From: CAWABB01 sp963780165
Lineage (GTDB): Bacteria > Bacteroidota > Ignavibacteria > UBA10030 > UBA6906
Assembly: GCA_963780165.1 (NCBI GenBank)
Contig: CAWABB010000006.1
Coordinates: forward strand, 186,001 to 250,000
Length of the DNA stretch: 64,000 nucleotides
Direction: 5' to 3'
A program made the position numbers and the translations under genes. The notes under the pieces were generated by a model. The model did not search any database and was not told the origin of the DNA. It saw only the letters and a program-made list of their open reading frames with translations. Below, piece by piece: positions 1 to 7,882 of this stretch. How positions within the stretch are numbered: position 1 is the stretch's first letter; the number at the start of each line of letters is the position of its first letter.

Positions 1-423
1 GATGCGTTGCCGCATCCCCTGCGAGTACTCCTCGGCCCGCTTGTCGATGAACCGCTCGAGCTCGAAGACCCGGACGAACTCGTCGATCTTCGTGTGGACC
101 AGAGGCGATGGCATCCTGAACAGGCCACCGATAAAATAGAGAAATTCGCGCCCGGTCAGCTTCTCGTACAGGTGGGGCTGATCCGGCACGTAGCCGATGG
201 CACGCTTGGCGTTGAGAGGATCGAGCTGAACGTCGAACCCGTTCACGAGACAGGCCCCGGACGTCGGCCGGTACAGCCCCGTCATCATCCTGATGGTGGT
301 TGTCTTCCCGGCGCCGTTGGGACCGAGGAAGCCGTACAGCTGACCGCGGGGAATGTGCAGATCGATGCCGTCCACGGCAACGAAGGTCCCGAACTTCTTT
401 GCGACACGCCGCAACTCGATCAT
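1..423 (-). CDS. ABC transporter ATP-binding protein (3' part outside window)
   Basis: The first 141 codons of an ABC ATPase, read from the ATG at 423; the rest lies beyond base 1. The Walker A motif GPNGAGKTT is at residues 34-42, the Q-loop region follows (AIGYVPDQPHLYEKLTGREF), and the window ends inside the signature motif (YSQGMRQR). The DxxTG-type organisation (single NBD, short N-terminus) matches ATPases of ABC-2 type exporters. It is about 55 bases downstream of tyrA and in the same direction, so it may be a late gene of the aromatic operon or a separate unit; no terminator is seen between them. The substrate cannot be inferred. Confidence 0.85.
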   Translation of the reverse strand, partial: MIELRRVAKKFGTFVAVDGIDLHIPRGQLYGFLGPNGAGKTTTIRMMTGLYRPTSGACLVNGFDVQLDPLNAKRAIGYVPDQPHLYEKLTGREFLYFIGGLFRMPSPLVHTKIDEFVRVFELERFIDKRAEEYSQGMRQRI

Positions 424-478
424 TCGGCCCCGATTCGTCGTGAGTCAGGCCGAAATAAGGCCAAATTCGGTCTCAGAA

Positions 479-1276
479 TCAACGAATCGTGCGCCGGGAC
501 GACGCGCCCGGCCGGTACCCGGGCGAGCGGCGAGAGATGCGTTTCTTCACTGCACCCAGTTCGCGCGCGATCGTGTCCTGAGAACGCCCGAACGCCCTGG
601 CGACCGCCCGACCATGGGGATTGAACCGGGCCATGTCGACGAACAGGTCCCTGCTGTCCCTCCGGGCGATGTCGACCATGGTGAGCAATCTGGCGTAGTT
701 CGCCGTCACGGCCGGCCACCGCGAGAGCCCCGCATGAGCGACAAGGCGGCCGACATACTGCGTCGCGAGAATCGTCTCGGCCGCCATGCGGTCGTGCTCC
801 TCAACCTTCATTACAAGCGAGCGGAGACCTTTGCGATGGAGCACCGCACGGATGGAATGTAGCCGCGCCGCCCCGATCCGCACGGGGCACAGGACGACAA
901 ACCGGCCGCGCAACGAACGCGACGCGCTGTCGGGACCGAACAGCGGATGCGTCGCGAGAATGGAGACGGACTTCGGAAGGGCGGCTTTCATCCACCGGGC
1001 GGGAAGAGTCTTGACCGCTCCGACATCGATAACGAGAGATCCCGGAACCAGAAACGGAGCCATAGATCGGAGCGCCTCACGCATGGCCGAGACAGGTACC
1101 GCCAGAATCACGATCGGCCGCGACGCGACGATCGCCAGAGGCGCCCGCCGGATGCGGCTCGCCCCCCGCATGACGCTCACCGGACGCGTGTCATACACGA
1201 AGACGTGCGCCTCGCGCGACAGATAACGGGCGGCCAGCCGGCCGAAGCGTCCGTAACCGACAATCCCGATCGTCAC
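479..1276 (-). CDS. tyrA: Prephenate dehydrogenase (TyrA family)
   Basis: Oxidative decarboxylation of prephenate (or arogenate) toward tyrosine. The N-terminal Rossmann loop GIVGYGRFG is at residues 4-12, and the motif HPLFGPDSA, typical of TyrA dehydrogenases, lies in the middle. Length of 265 residues suits a single-domain TyrA without the ACT or mutase domains. The C-terminus is very basic (RRISRRSPGYRPG). The GTG start overlaps the stop of the aroC/chorismate mutase gene by four bases, so the enzyme that makes prephenate and the one that uses it are translationally coupled. Cofactor choice (NAD or NADP) is not decided by what I can see. Confidence 0.85.
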   Translation of the reverse strand: MTIGIVGYGRFGRLAARYLSREAHVFVYDTRPVSVMRGASRIRRAPLAIVASRPIVILAVPVSAMREALRSMAPFLVPGSLVIDVGAVKTLPARWMKAALPKSVSILATHPLFGPDSASRSLRGRFVVLCPVRIGAARLHSIRAVLHRKGLRSLVMKVEEHDRMAAETILATQYVGRLVAHAGLSRWPAVTANYARLLTMVDIARRDSRDLFVDMARFNPHGRAVARAFGRSQDTIARELGAVKKRISRRSPGYRPGASSRRTIR

Positions 1277-2625
1277 GTCCGGTTCCCGCGGCGCTGGACA
1301 CGGCGGGCCATTGCGAAGATCGTCTTGAAGAGTGCGGTCGCGTCGGCCTCCTTCACGCCAAGGTCGCGCGCCAGTGGGAGTTGCTTCTTCAGGATCTGAC
1401 GCTCACGCCTCGGATCCGCAATCTGCTTCCGGGTCCGCCGCTTCGTGGCCCCGATGGACTCCACAATCCCCTGCCGCTCGGCCAGCAGCAACAGGATGTT
1501 CCGATCGATGAGGTCGATCGTGTCCCTGAGCGTGCGGAGCGGCTTCTGGCGGTCGAGGATGTGCTGCCGCGTGAGATGATCCAGAATGGTGAGTGCGACC
1601 ATGGACTCCGCGACCGGCACGACGCGCGGGCAGATGCACGGATCGTGCCGACCCTCCACGCTGATCTTTGCCGCTTCGCCCTCTAGGCTGACGGTCTCCT
1701 GTTCCTTGCGGATCGACGAGGCCGGTTTCACCGCGATCTTCAGCACGATCTCCTCGCCGTTCGAAATGCCGCCGGCGATCCCGCCGGCATTGTTCGAGCG
1801 GGTCCGGACCCGGCCCGACACATCATCGCGGTACATCGGATCGTTGTTCTCGCTCCCCCGCAGGCGCGCCGCAGCAAATCCGTTCCCTATCTCGAACCCC
1901 TTGACGGCGCCGATCGACATCAACGCCTTGGCCAGATCCGCTTCCAGCTTGTCGAACACCGGCTCTCCCAACCCCGCAGGCGCGTTGCGCACCACGATCT
2001 CAACGATCCCGCCGACCGAGTCGCCGGCCTCCTTCGCCTGCATCACCGCCGCTTCCATCTCCTTCGCGGCCTCAGGGTCGGGACAGCGGAGAGGGTTCTT
2101 CTCGATGACCGATTCGTCAAACTGGCGAATCCCGATCCCCGCAACCTCCCTCGTGTAGGCAAGGATCTGAATCCCCTCTTCTTTGAGAATCGACTTTGCG
2201 ACGGCTCCTGCCGCGACACGCGAAGCGGTCTCCCTGCCCGAAGAGCGCCCTCCGCCCCTGTAATCGCTCACGCCGTACTTGGCGAGGTACGTGAATCCCG
2301 CGTGACCCGGGCGGAAAAGCGTCTTGATCTTGTCGTACGCCTCCGGCCGCTGATCCTTGTTCCAGATCAGCATGCAGACGGGCGTCCCCGTGGTCTTCCC
2401 CTCGAACACGCCGCTCAGGATTTCCACGCGGTCGGCCTCCTGCCGCGCCGTGGTGATCGCACTCTGACCCGGTCGCCGGCGGTCCAGCTCGCGCTGAATC
2501 ACGTCGATGTCGATGGGCAACCCCGGGCGGACACCGTCGAGAACGACTCCGATCGCCTTCCCGTGGCTCTCGCCAAACGTCATCACTCGCACATGCGTTC
2601 CTAGCGTACTCCCTGCCATAATCAC
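1273..2625 (-). CDS. aroC: Chorismate synthase fused to chorismate mutase (AroC-AroQ)
   Basis: Residues 1 to about 360 form a full chorismate synthase (EPSP to chorismate, FMN-dependent): TFGESHGKAIG near the N-terminus, GRSSGRETASRVAAGA and RSNNAGGIAGGISNGE further on. The last ~85 residues are an AroQ-type chorismate mutase helix bundle: LRDTIDLIDRNILLLLAER, IGATKR, and DPRRERQIL, with the Arg, Lys and Arg/Glu positions expected of the active site. Total of 450 residues against ~360-390 for AroC alone. The fusion would convert EPSP to prephenate in one polypeptide, and tyrA starts inside its stop codon. AroC-mutase fusion is uncommon to my knowledge. Two ATGs (2625, 2619) could serve as start. 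Confidence 0.92.
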   Translation of the reverse strand: MIMAGSTLGTHVRVMTFGESHGKAIGVVLDGVRPGLPIDIDVIQRELDRRRPGQSAITTARQEADRVEILSGVFEGKTTGTPVCMLIWNKDQRPEAYDKIKTLFRPGHAGFTYLAKYGVSDYRGGGRSSGRETASRVAAGAVAKSILKEEGIQILAYTREVAGIGIRQFDESVIEKNPLRCPDPEAAKEMEAAVMQAKEAGDSVGGIVEIVVRNAPAGLGEPVFDKLEADLAKALMSIGAVKGFEIGNGFAAARLRGSENNDPMYRDDVSGRVRTRSNNAGGIAGGISNGEEIVLKIAVKPASSIRKEQETVSLEGEAAKISVEGRHDPCICPRVVPVAESMVALTILDHLTRQHILDRQKPLRTLRDTIDLIDRNILLLLAERQGIVESIGATKRRTRKQIADPRRERQILKKQLPLARDLGVKEADATALFKTIFAMARRVQRRGNRT

Positions 2626-2755
2626 TCCACTCCGATGCTCTTGCTGATCATCCTTATGCTTTCAACACCCAGACTTCACACCCGGCCTCACGCCAGGGAT
2701 ATCGAGGCCGGCCCCCGGACAATTGCGCGACGCGCAGTTCATCCCACGAGCGATG

Positions 2756-4015
2756 CTATGTGACGAGCGCGTCGAATTCCTTCCAGAACCCCGGAAACGA
2801 CTTCACGACGCATTCCGGATTTGAAACGCATACGCCCGGGACCTTCAGCCCGACCAACGCGAACGACATCGCGAGCCGGTGATCGTCATGCGGATCCAGC
2901 TGCGCTCCTCGCAGGGCAGCCGGGACGATGAGCATCCCGTCCCCTTCGATCGCGATATTCGCACCGAGCGTGCGGAGTTCGTCCGCAAGCCCCTCAAGCC
3001 GGTTCGACTCCTTGAACCGGAGATGTCCCACATTCATGATCCTGCTGGGCCCTGAGGCGAACAGGCAGACCGCAGCGATGGTCGGGACGATGTCGGGCGC
3101 CTCGCGAAGGTCCACGTCGACCCCCCGCAGGGCAGGCGGCCCGGACAGGTAGAGCCCTCCGGAGGTCTCGCGCGTTTCACATCCCATGCGCTCGAGGACC
3201 TCCACACATCGCTCGTCGGGCTGGACTCCGCTCTTTCTGAAACCCGGCACACACACCGTCCCACCCGTCACCGCCGCGGCAGCGAATCCATAGGAAGCCC
3301 CGGAAGCGTCCGGCTCTACTGCGAACGACGCAGGATGGTAGCCTCCGGTCGGCACCTCGAAGGTTCCCTCGGACGGCACGCGCACCACGACGCCGAACGA
3401 GCGCATGACGTCCAGCGTCATCGCCACGTACGGACCTGAGACGGCCGTCCCCTCTATCTCGATCGTGACCGGCGCGCCGGCGGACGGGGCCGCGAGCAGA
3501 AGCGCCGAAAGGAACTGGGAACTCCGCGCAGCCGAAAGCCGCGTCACGCCTCCGCGAAGCGTCGGCCCGTGAGCTTCGAACAGCGTGTGCGCAGGACTCC
3601 TCCCCACCGTGGCGCCCAGCAGCCGGAGGGCGTCGATCAGCTCGTCGATCGGACGCTCGGCCATGCGTTCGCTCACCTCGAACCTCGTCCGGCCGCGGGC
3701 GAGCGTCGAAAGGGCCAGCAGGAAACGGAATGTCGTGCCCGCGTTCTTCACCGGGATCGGGAACTTCGGAGCGTACAGGACACCGCCCTTCCCCTCGACC
3801 GACAGATCATCCCCAACCCTGCGGACGAGAACGCCCATCTGATTGAGTCCGTTGATCAGGAGGGCAACATCCTCGGCATCCCCCGGATTCCGGAGCTCGC
3901 TGGAGCCGCCCGCGAGCGCGGCGCAGATCAATGCCCTGTTGGCGATGCTCTTGGATCCGGGAACGCGGAACATTCCTTCGACCGGCCCCGACGGTATGAT
4001 GGTCCGGCTGCTCAC
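2756..4015 (-). CDS. aroA: 3-phosphoshikimate 1-carboxyvinyltransferase (EPSP synthase)
   Basis: Transfers enolpyruvate from PEP to shikimate-3-phosphate. Diagnostic motifs are PGSKSIANRAL near the N-terminus, NAGTTFRFLLA, SERMAERPIDEL, KESNRLEGLADEL and DDHRLAMSFAL near the C-terminus. The open frame continues upstream to 4294, but the family N-terminus begins right after the GTG at 4015, which overlaps the stop of the preceding Dabb gene by four bases; that gives 419 residues, the usual size. The downstream 130 bases (2626-2755) before aroC hold no gene or clear signal. No gene for shikimate kinase (aroK) is in the operon as seen here. Confidence 0.93.
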   Translation of the reverse strand: MSSRTIIPSGPVEGMFRVPGSKSIANRALICAALAGGSSELRNPGDAEDVALLINGLNQMGVLVRRVGDDLSVEGKGGVLYAPKFPIPVKNAGTTFRFLLALSTLARGRTRFEVSERMAERPIDELIDALRLLGATVGRSPAHTLFEAHGPTLRGGVTRLSAARSSQFLSALLLAAPSAGAPVTIEIEGTAVSGPYVAMTLDVMRSFGVVVRVPSEGTFEVPTGGYHPASFAVEPDASGASYGFAAAAVTGGTVCVPGFRKSGVQPDERCVEVLERMGCETRETSGGLYLSGPPALRGVDVDLREAPDIVPTIAAVCLFASGPSRIMNVGHLRFKESNRLEGLADELRTLGANIAIEGDGMLIVPAALRGAQLDPHDDHRLAMSFALVGLKVPGVCVSNPECVVKSFPGFWKEFDALVT

Positions 4016-4314
4016 GTTTCGTAGTCGACAAACGCCCGGCCGCTTTGAACGGCCCGGAGAAATCGCACCACCTCCTGGTGCAACGGATGCCCCTGATATC
4101 GGACGAGCGCATCCGCGTCGGCGAACGTGGAAACGAGCACAATGTCGTATGCCTGATGGTGCGACGTCACATTGTGCCTGACAATCCATTCCTGGATCTC
4201 GGGGATCCGGTGCTTGAGCGAGAGCAGCTTCTCTCTCGCGAGCAGCAGGTTGGTCTCTCTGTCCGCTCCGGCCGCGTAATCCTGGAATTTCCACATCACG
4301 ATATGTGTGAGCAT
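4012..4314 (-). CDS. Dabb (stress-responsive A/B barrel) domain protein
   Basis: A 100-residue protein with the ferredoxin-like Dabb fold signature: MLTHIVMWKF at the start, a central AYDIVLVSTFADADAL strand-helix unit and the HPLHQEVVRFLR element near the end. Family members are small dimeric proteins; some have plant-stress or polyketide cyclase roles, but most bacterial ones have no assigned function. It sits between aroDE (18 bases away) and aroA (four-base overlap), so it is co-translated with shikimate enzymes. Whether it acts in the pathway is unknown; the placement is the only hint. Confidence 0.85.
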   Translation of the reverse strand: MLTHIVMWKFQDYAAGADRETNLLLAREKLLSLKHRIPEIQEWIVRHNVTSHHQAYDIVLVSTFADADALVRYQGHPLHQEVVRFLRAVQSGRAFVDYET

Positions 4315-4332
4315 GACGATCCCCCTCGAGCT

Positions 4333-5814
4333 TCAGGAGAGTACCCGTGCCAGAATGCGGCGCATCCTGGCCGGGTCCGGTTTCTTCCCGGTGAACATGA
4401 CGGATTGCAGGGCGCCCTGACGGAGATACATCTCCGTGCCGGACACAATTTTCGCCCCGGATCGTTTCGCGGATTTCAAGAACGCTGTGAGCGGCGGGTT
4501 GTACACCGCGTCCATCACGAGGGCCGGACGCATGCCTTCCAGACGCACGGGGATCCGATGGGTATCCGGGACCATCCCGACCGGAGTCGCGTTGACGAGA
4601 ATGTCCGCCTGAAGCGCGGGGAGCTCTTCGATCGCTGCGTACCGCACGCCGATCGCGCGGGCAAGCGCCCTGGCCCGGTGCTCGTTGCGTCCGACCACGA
4701 CCACCATGCCTCCCCTTCGCGCCGCCTCATACGCTATCGCGCGAGCGCTTCCTCCATTCCCGACAATCACCATCGTCCGGCCCCGAACGCTCCCGTACTG
4801 CTCGATCGCATCGAGCGCGGCAGGGGCATCTGTGTTGAATCCGCTCAGCCGCTTCCCTGTCCGCACGACCGTGTTCACGGCCCCGATGGCGCGCGCGCGC
4901 GCCTCGACCGCGTCGATCGACCTGATGACAGTCTCCTTGTGCGGGAGCGTGACGCTGAAACCGCTCAGCCAGGGCGCGACAGTCCGCATGAACCGCCGCA
5001 GGTCCTTCACCGCGAAGCGCGTGTACACGCGTGAAGGGCCGCCAAAGAGCTCATTGTGCACATAGACGCCCTTGCTCTGCGCGACGGGCATCCCGATCAC
5101 GCCGTATACTCTCGTGGTCCTGGTGAGCCGGTCCGCCCGGTAGACGGTGCGCAGATCGCGCGCGGTGATCTGCCCGGGCGCGGAGGCCGCGCCCGGCTCG
5201 GCCGACGCGAACATCCCCCATCCTCCCCACACGCGGTACAGAACTCTGCTTGCCTCGCCGGAAGCCCCCATCGCAATGGCAACCGCATGCTGTCGGTCCT
5301 CAGCGGCGTGCCTCAGGAACATCCTGCAACGATCGACGTCGGAGGCGTCCCGCGCGGTGAACGCGTACTTGATCACGGAGGCGCCCGTTGCGCAAAGCCG
5401 GCGATACACCCGGCCTGGCGGCGCGGTCTCGTCGCTCAGCACGTGCAGCGAGGCGATCGTCCGCACGCCGGATGGAATCCTGAGCCGGGATGCCATCGCA
5501 TGAAATTCGTGGAGCTCTATATCGACATACGAGGCCCCCGCGGCAATCGCCGAGCGCAGCACCCTGGCACGATCCTCGATACCGCCCTTGTGCTTGCCAC
5601 CTTCCGCAACGGTGCGGCACGTCGCGACCCACGGGCGTGTCGCGGCGCGCATAGCCGCGGGTCGATCGCGCTTCCTGATCGTGTCCAGCCGGAGCTCAAA
5701 CAGATCAGCGTAGCGTGCCGCGCTCCGGACTTGCCGGCGGACATCCGCCGCGGTCGGACCGATCAGCGAGACGACAATCACAGGCACACCATCGTCAGTA
5801 TCCTCCCACTTCAC
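4333..5814 (-). CDS. aroDE: Fused 3-dehydroquinate dehydratase / shikimate dehydrogenase (AroDE)
   Basis: The N-terminal ~220 residues are a type I dehydroquinase: substrate strand DLFELRLD, catalytic His in TIASLH, Schiff-base Lys in SVIKYAFTA and the MGASGEASR loop. The C-terminal ~270 residues are shikimate dehydrogenase: FSVTLPHKE with catalytic Lys, GAVNTVV, GFNTDA, the dinucleotide loop VGNGGSARAI, VNATPVGM and GTEMYLRQGALQ. The usual substrate-binding SxS pair of AroE (HSxSPxxHN) reads QSKGVYVHN here, so the second Ser-Pro is replaced. The two adjacent reactions (dehydroquinate to shikimate) are thus on one chain of 493 residues. It lies 46 bases after aroB. Bifunctional AroDE is known from plants and chlamydiae. 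Confidence 0.92.
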   Translation of the reverse strand: MKWEDTDDGVPVIVVSLIGPTAADVRRQVRSAARYADLFELRLDTIRKRDRPAAMRAATRPWVATCRTVAEGGKHKGGIEDRARVLRSAIAAGASYVDIELHEFHAMASRLRIPSGVRTIASLHVLSDETAPPGRVYRRLCATGASVIKYAFTARDASDVDRCRMFLRHAAEDRQHAVAIAMGASGEASRVLYRVWGGWGMFASAEPGAASAPGQITARDLRTVYRADRLTRTTRVYGVIGMPVAQSKGVYVHNELFGGPSRVYTRFAVKDLRRFMRTVAPWLSGFSVTLPHKETVIRSIDAVEARARAIGAVNTVVRTGKRLSGFNTDAPAALDAIEQYGSVRGRTMVIVGNGGSARAIAYEAARRGGMVVVVGRNEHRARALARAIGVRYAAIEELPALQADILVNATPVGMVPDTHRIPVRLEGMRPALVMDAVYNPPLTAFLKSAKRSGAKIVSGTEMYLRQGALQSVMFTGKKPDPARMRRILARVLS

Positions 5815-5860
5815 TATCCTCCCATCTCAGAATCGCTCCCACACCAGAATCGCTCCCCTG

Positions 5861-6952
5861 TCACAGCGTCACCCCAGTGACTGCCGTGATGACCTCCGGT
5901 GGCACCGGAATCCCGATAGCACAGCAGCCGATGCCAGCAGGCAACACGAATTCAGGAACGCCGAGCCGCGCTTTCTTGTCGGCCGTGAGCGCCTGCGCGA
6001 ATGCGGACGCGCTCCGGAGCTTCGGCATCTTCGTCGGGAGGCCAAATCGCCTGAGGATTGTCAGGATGCGGATCTCCTCCCGGGGCTTCAGGAAGCCCAT
6101 CCTCACCGCGATGCGGGCCTCTGCGGCCATGCCGATCGCAACGCACTCTCCGTGGAGAATCTTGTATCCGCTCGCCGCTTCCACCGCGTGGCCGATCGTG
6201 TGCCCTAGGTTGAGGCTCTTCCGCAGATCAGCCTCCCGTTCATCCGCCGCGACAACCGCAGCCTTCAGTCCGACCGCGTGCGCAACAATCGCCGAGAGTG
6301 CCGACGCATCCCGCCGGAGCACAGCTGACGCCTGCCGCTCGAGCGCGTGCAGCAGCGTCCGGTCGAGCGCCGCTCCGATCTTGATGACCTCCGCAATGCC
6401 GGCGCGAAACTCGCGGACGGGGAGCGTGCGAAGAAGGCGCGGATCGATGACAACCCCGACGGGCTGGTGAAAGGCCCCGATCAGGTTCTTTCCAACGGCA
6501 TGGTCGATACCGGTCTTCCCGCCCACGCTGCTGTCCACCTGCGCCAGAAGTGTCGTTGGCACCTGCAGGTATCGGACACCGCGCATGACCGTGGCGGCGA
6601 CAAACCCCGCAAGGTCGCCGACAACACCCCCACCCAGCGCAACCAACAACCCATCCCTGCCAATTCCGGCGCGAAGGATCTGGGACACGAGAGCCCCCCA
6701 GACCCGAACACTCTTCGAAAACTCTCCGGGGGGGAAATCCAGAAGGGTACAGCCGGGGACAACCTCCTCCAAGCCATGGAGAAGGCGCCGCCCGTACAGC
6801 CGCCCAACGGTGCTGTCAGTGATGACGTAGACCCGCCCGCCCCGGGCACACCGTCGGATGATCCCCGGCAGGTCGTCGAAGAGCCCCGGCCCGATCTGAA
6901 TGGAGTAATCCCTCGGTGCGAAGCCCGGAAGGCGAACTCGAATACGGCGCAT
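5861..6952 (-). CDS. aroB: 3-dehydroquinate synthase
   Basis: Converts DAHP to 3-dehydroquinate using NAD and a divalent metal. Motifs seen are VALGGGVVGDLAGFVAA, KTGIDHAVGKNLIGAFHQP, NLGHTIGHAVEA with the metal-binding His, and HGECVAIGM. The length of 363 residues is normal. It is the first gene of the aromatic operon; ATG at 6952. The best Shine-Dalgarno match (GAAGG, nine bases before ATG) lies inside the 3' arm of a hairpin, so initiation may be controlled by that structure (see 6954-6986). Confidence 0.94.
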   Translation of the reverse strand: MRRIRVRLPGFAPRDYSIQIGPGLFDDLPGIIRRCARGGRVYVITDSTVGRLYGRRLLHGLEEVVPGCTLLDFPPGEFSKSVRVWGALVSQILRAGIGRDGLLVALGGGVVGDLAGFVAATVMRGVRYLQVPTTLLAQVDSSVGGKTGIDHAVGKNLIGAFHQPVGVVIDPRLLRTLPVREFRAGIAEVIKIGAALDRTLLHALERQASAVLRRDASALSAIVAHAVGLKAAVVAADEREADLRKSLNLGHTIGHAVEAASGYKILHGECVAIGMAAEARIAVRMGFLKPREEIRILTILRRFGLPTKMPKLRSASAFAQALTADKKARLGVPEFVLPAGIGCCAIGIPVPPEVITAVTGVTL

Positions 6953-6953
6953 A

Positions 6954-6986
6954 GAAAAAAACCTTCATCCGTGCGCGATGAAGGTT
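6954..6986 (-). terminator. Hairpin with U-tract in aroB leader (candidate attenuator)
   Basis: On the minus strand a perfect 10 bp stem (AACCTTCATC / GATGAAGGTT, loop of 7) is followed directly by a run of T and then the aroB start codon. It has the form of an intrinsic terminator but sits about 60-90 nt downstream of the predicted aroB transcription start, inside the leader. Its 3' arm contains the aroB GAAGG ribosome site, so it could act at transcription (attenuation) or translation (SD masking). Seen: stem, T-run, SD overlap. Inferred: regulatory role. Confidence 0.6.
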
Positions 6987-7052
6987 CTCCACTCTGTGGG
7001 ACCGGCGGCGCTTGCGGCGGGCACGCGACCGGAAGAACATGTGTGCTGAACG

Positions 7053-7081
7053 ATGATACGCCTGTGCGGTCTTAAAGTCAA
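7053..7081 (-). promoter_or_regulatory. Promoter of the aro operon
   Basis: Minus-strand -35 TTGACT (7081-7076) and -10 TATCAT (7058-7053) separated by 17 bases. The predicted start near 7046 would give a leader of roughly 94 nt before aroB that contains the U-tract hairpin. It overlaps the divergent region ahead of menG. Confidence 0.6.
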
Positions 7082-7135
7082 GACAGCCCGTCGTGTTGGA
7101 AGGAGCCGCCGACTTTCTTATCTTTTGCATTCTCC

Positions 7136-7882
7136 ATGGATATCGCGGGCGCAGACAAGCAGTACGTGCGATCGCTCTTCAACGCGATCGCCTACCGGTA
7201 CGATCTTCTGAACCATCTGCTCAGCGGGGGCATCGACCTCTACTGGCGGCGGAAGGCCGTCGAGCACCTCCGGCCCGATGCGCCCCGGACGATCCTGGAC
7301 GTGGCGACAGGAACCGGAGACTTCGCGCTCGCCGCCCTCCGGCTCGACCCCGAACGGGTCGTGGGAGTGGATATTGCCGAGAAGATGCTGGCAGTCGGGC
7401 GGGAGAAGCTGCGCCGCCGCGGCGTGCAGGACAGGGTGACGTTCGACCTGGGAGACGCGGAACGCCTCACGTTCAGCGACAGGACGTTCGACGCCGCCAT
7501 CGTGGCCTTCGGGGTCCGGAATTTCGAGAACCTGAACCAGGGTCTCCGCGAGATGCGGCGCGTGCTGATCCCCGGCGGTCGCGTGGTCATCCTTGAATTC
7601 TCGCGGCCGCAGACCGCCCCGTTCCGCCAGATCTATCTCGCGTATTTCCGCACGATCCTTCCGCTCATCGGGCGGCTCGTGTCGGGGCATTCAGGAGCGT
7701 ACACGTATCTGCCCGACACCGTGATGCGGTTTCCGGAAGGTCCCGCGTTTCTTGAGCACCTGCGGGCCTCAGGCTTCGAGGACCTGCGCGAAGAACGCCT
7801 GACGTTCGGGATCGCGACAATGTACTCGGGACGGCGGAGTCCGCTCCCGTCATCGCACACCTCACTGGAGTCACAACAATGA
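7136..7882 (+). CDS. menG: Demethylmenaquinone methyltransferase
   Basis: SAM-dependent C-methylation, the last step of menaquinone synthesis (UbiE/MenG/COQ5 family). The family motif FNAIAYRYDLLNHLLSGGIDLYWRR is at residues ~15-40 (shown in the sequence as FNAIA..YDLLNHLLS), followed by the SAM site DVATGTGDFAL, GDAERL, FGVRNFENL, and the C-terminal YTYLPDTVMRFP segment. Length 248 residues. Since the neighbouring genes make menaquinone by the futalosine route and no ubiquinone genes are seen, the MenG role is preferred over UbiE. Stop overlaps mqnD start by four bases. Confidence 0.92.
   Translation: MDIAGADKQYVRSLFNAIAYRYDLLNHLLSGGIDLYWRRKAVEHLRPDAPRTILDVATGTGDFALAALRLDPERVVGVDIAEKMLAVGREKLRRRGVQDRVTFDLGDAERLTFSDRTFDAAIVAFGVRNFENLNQGLREMRRVLIPGGRVVILEFSRPQTAPFRQIYLAYFRTILPLIGRLVSGHSGAYTYLPDTVMRFPEGPAFLEHLRASGFEDLREERLTFGIATMYSGRRSPLPSSHTSLESQQ

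Noticed and set aside
6816..7130. Leader peptide gene ahead of aroB
   Set aside because: The frame passes through the hairpin and into aroB; aromatic codons follow the hairpin, so it does not fit ribosome-based attenuation.
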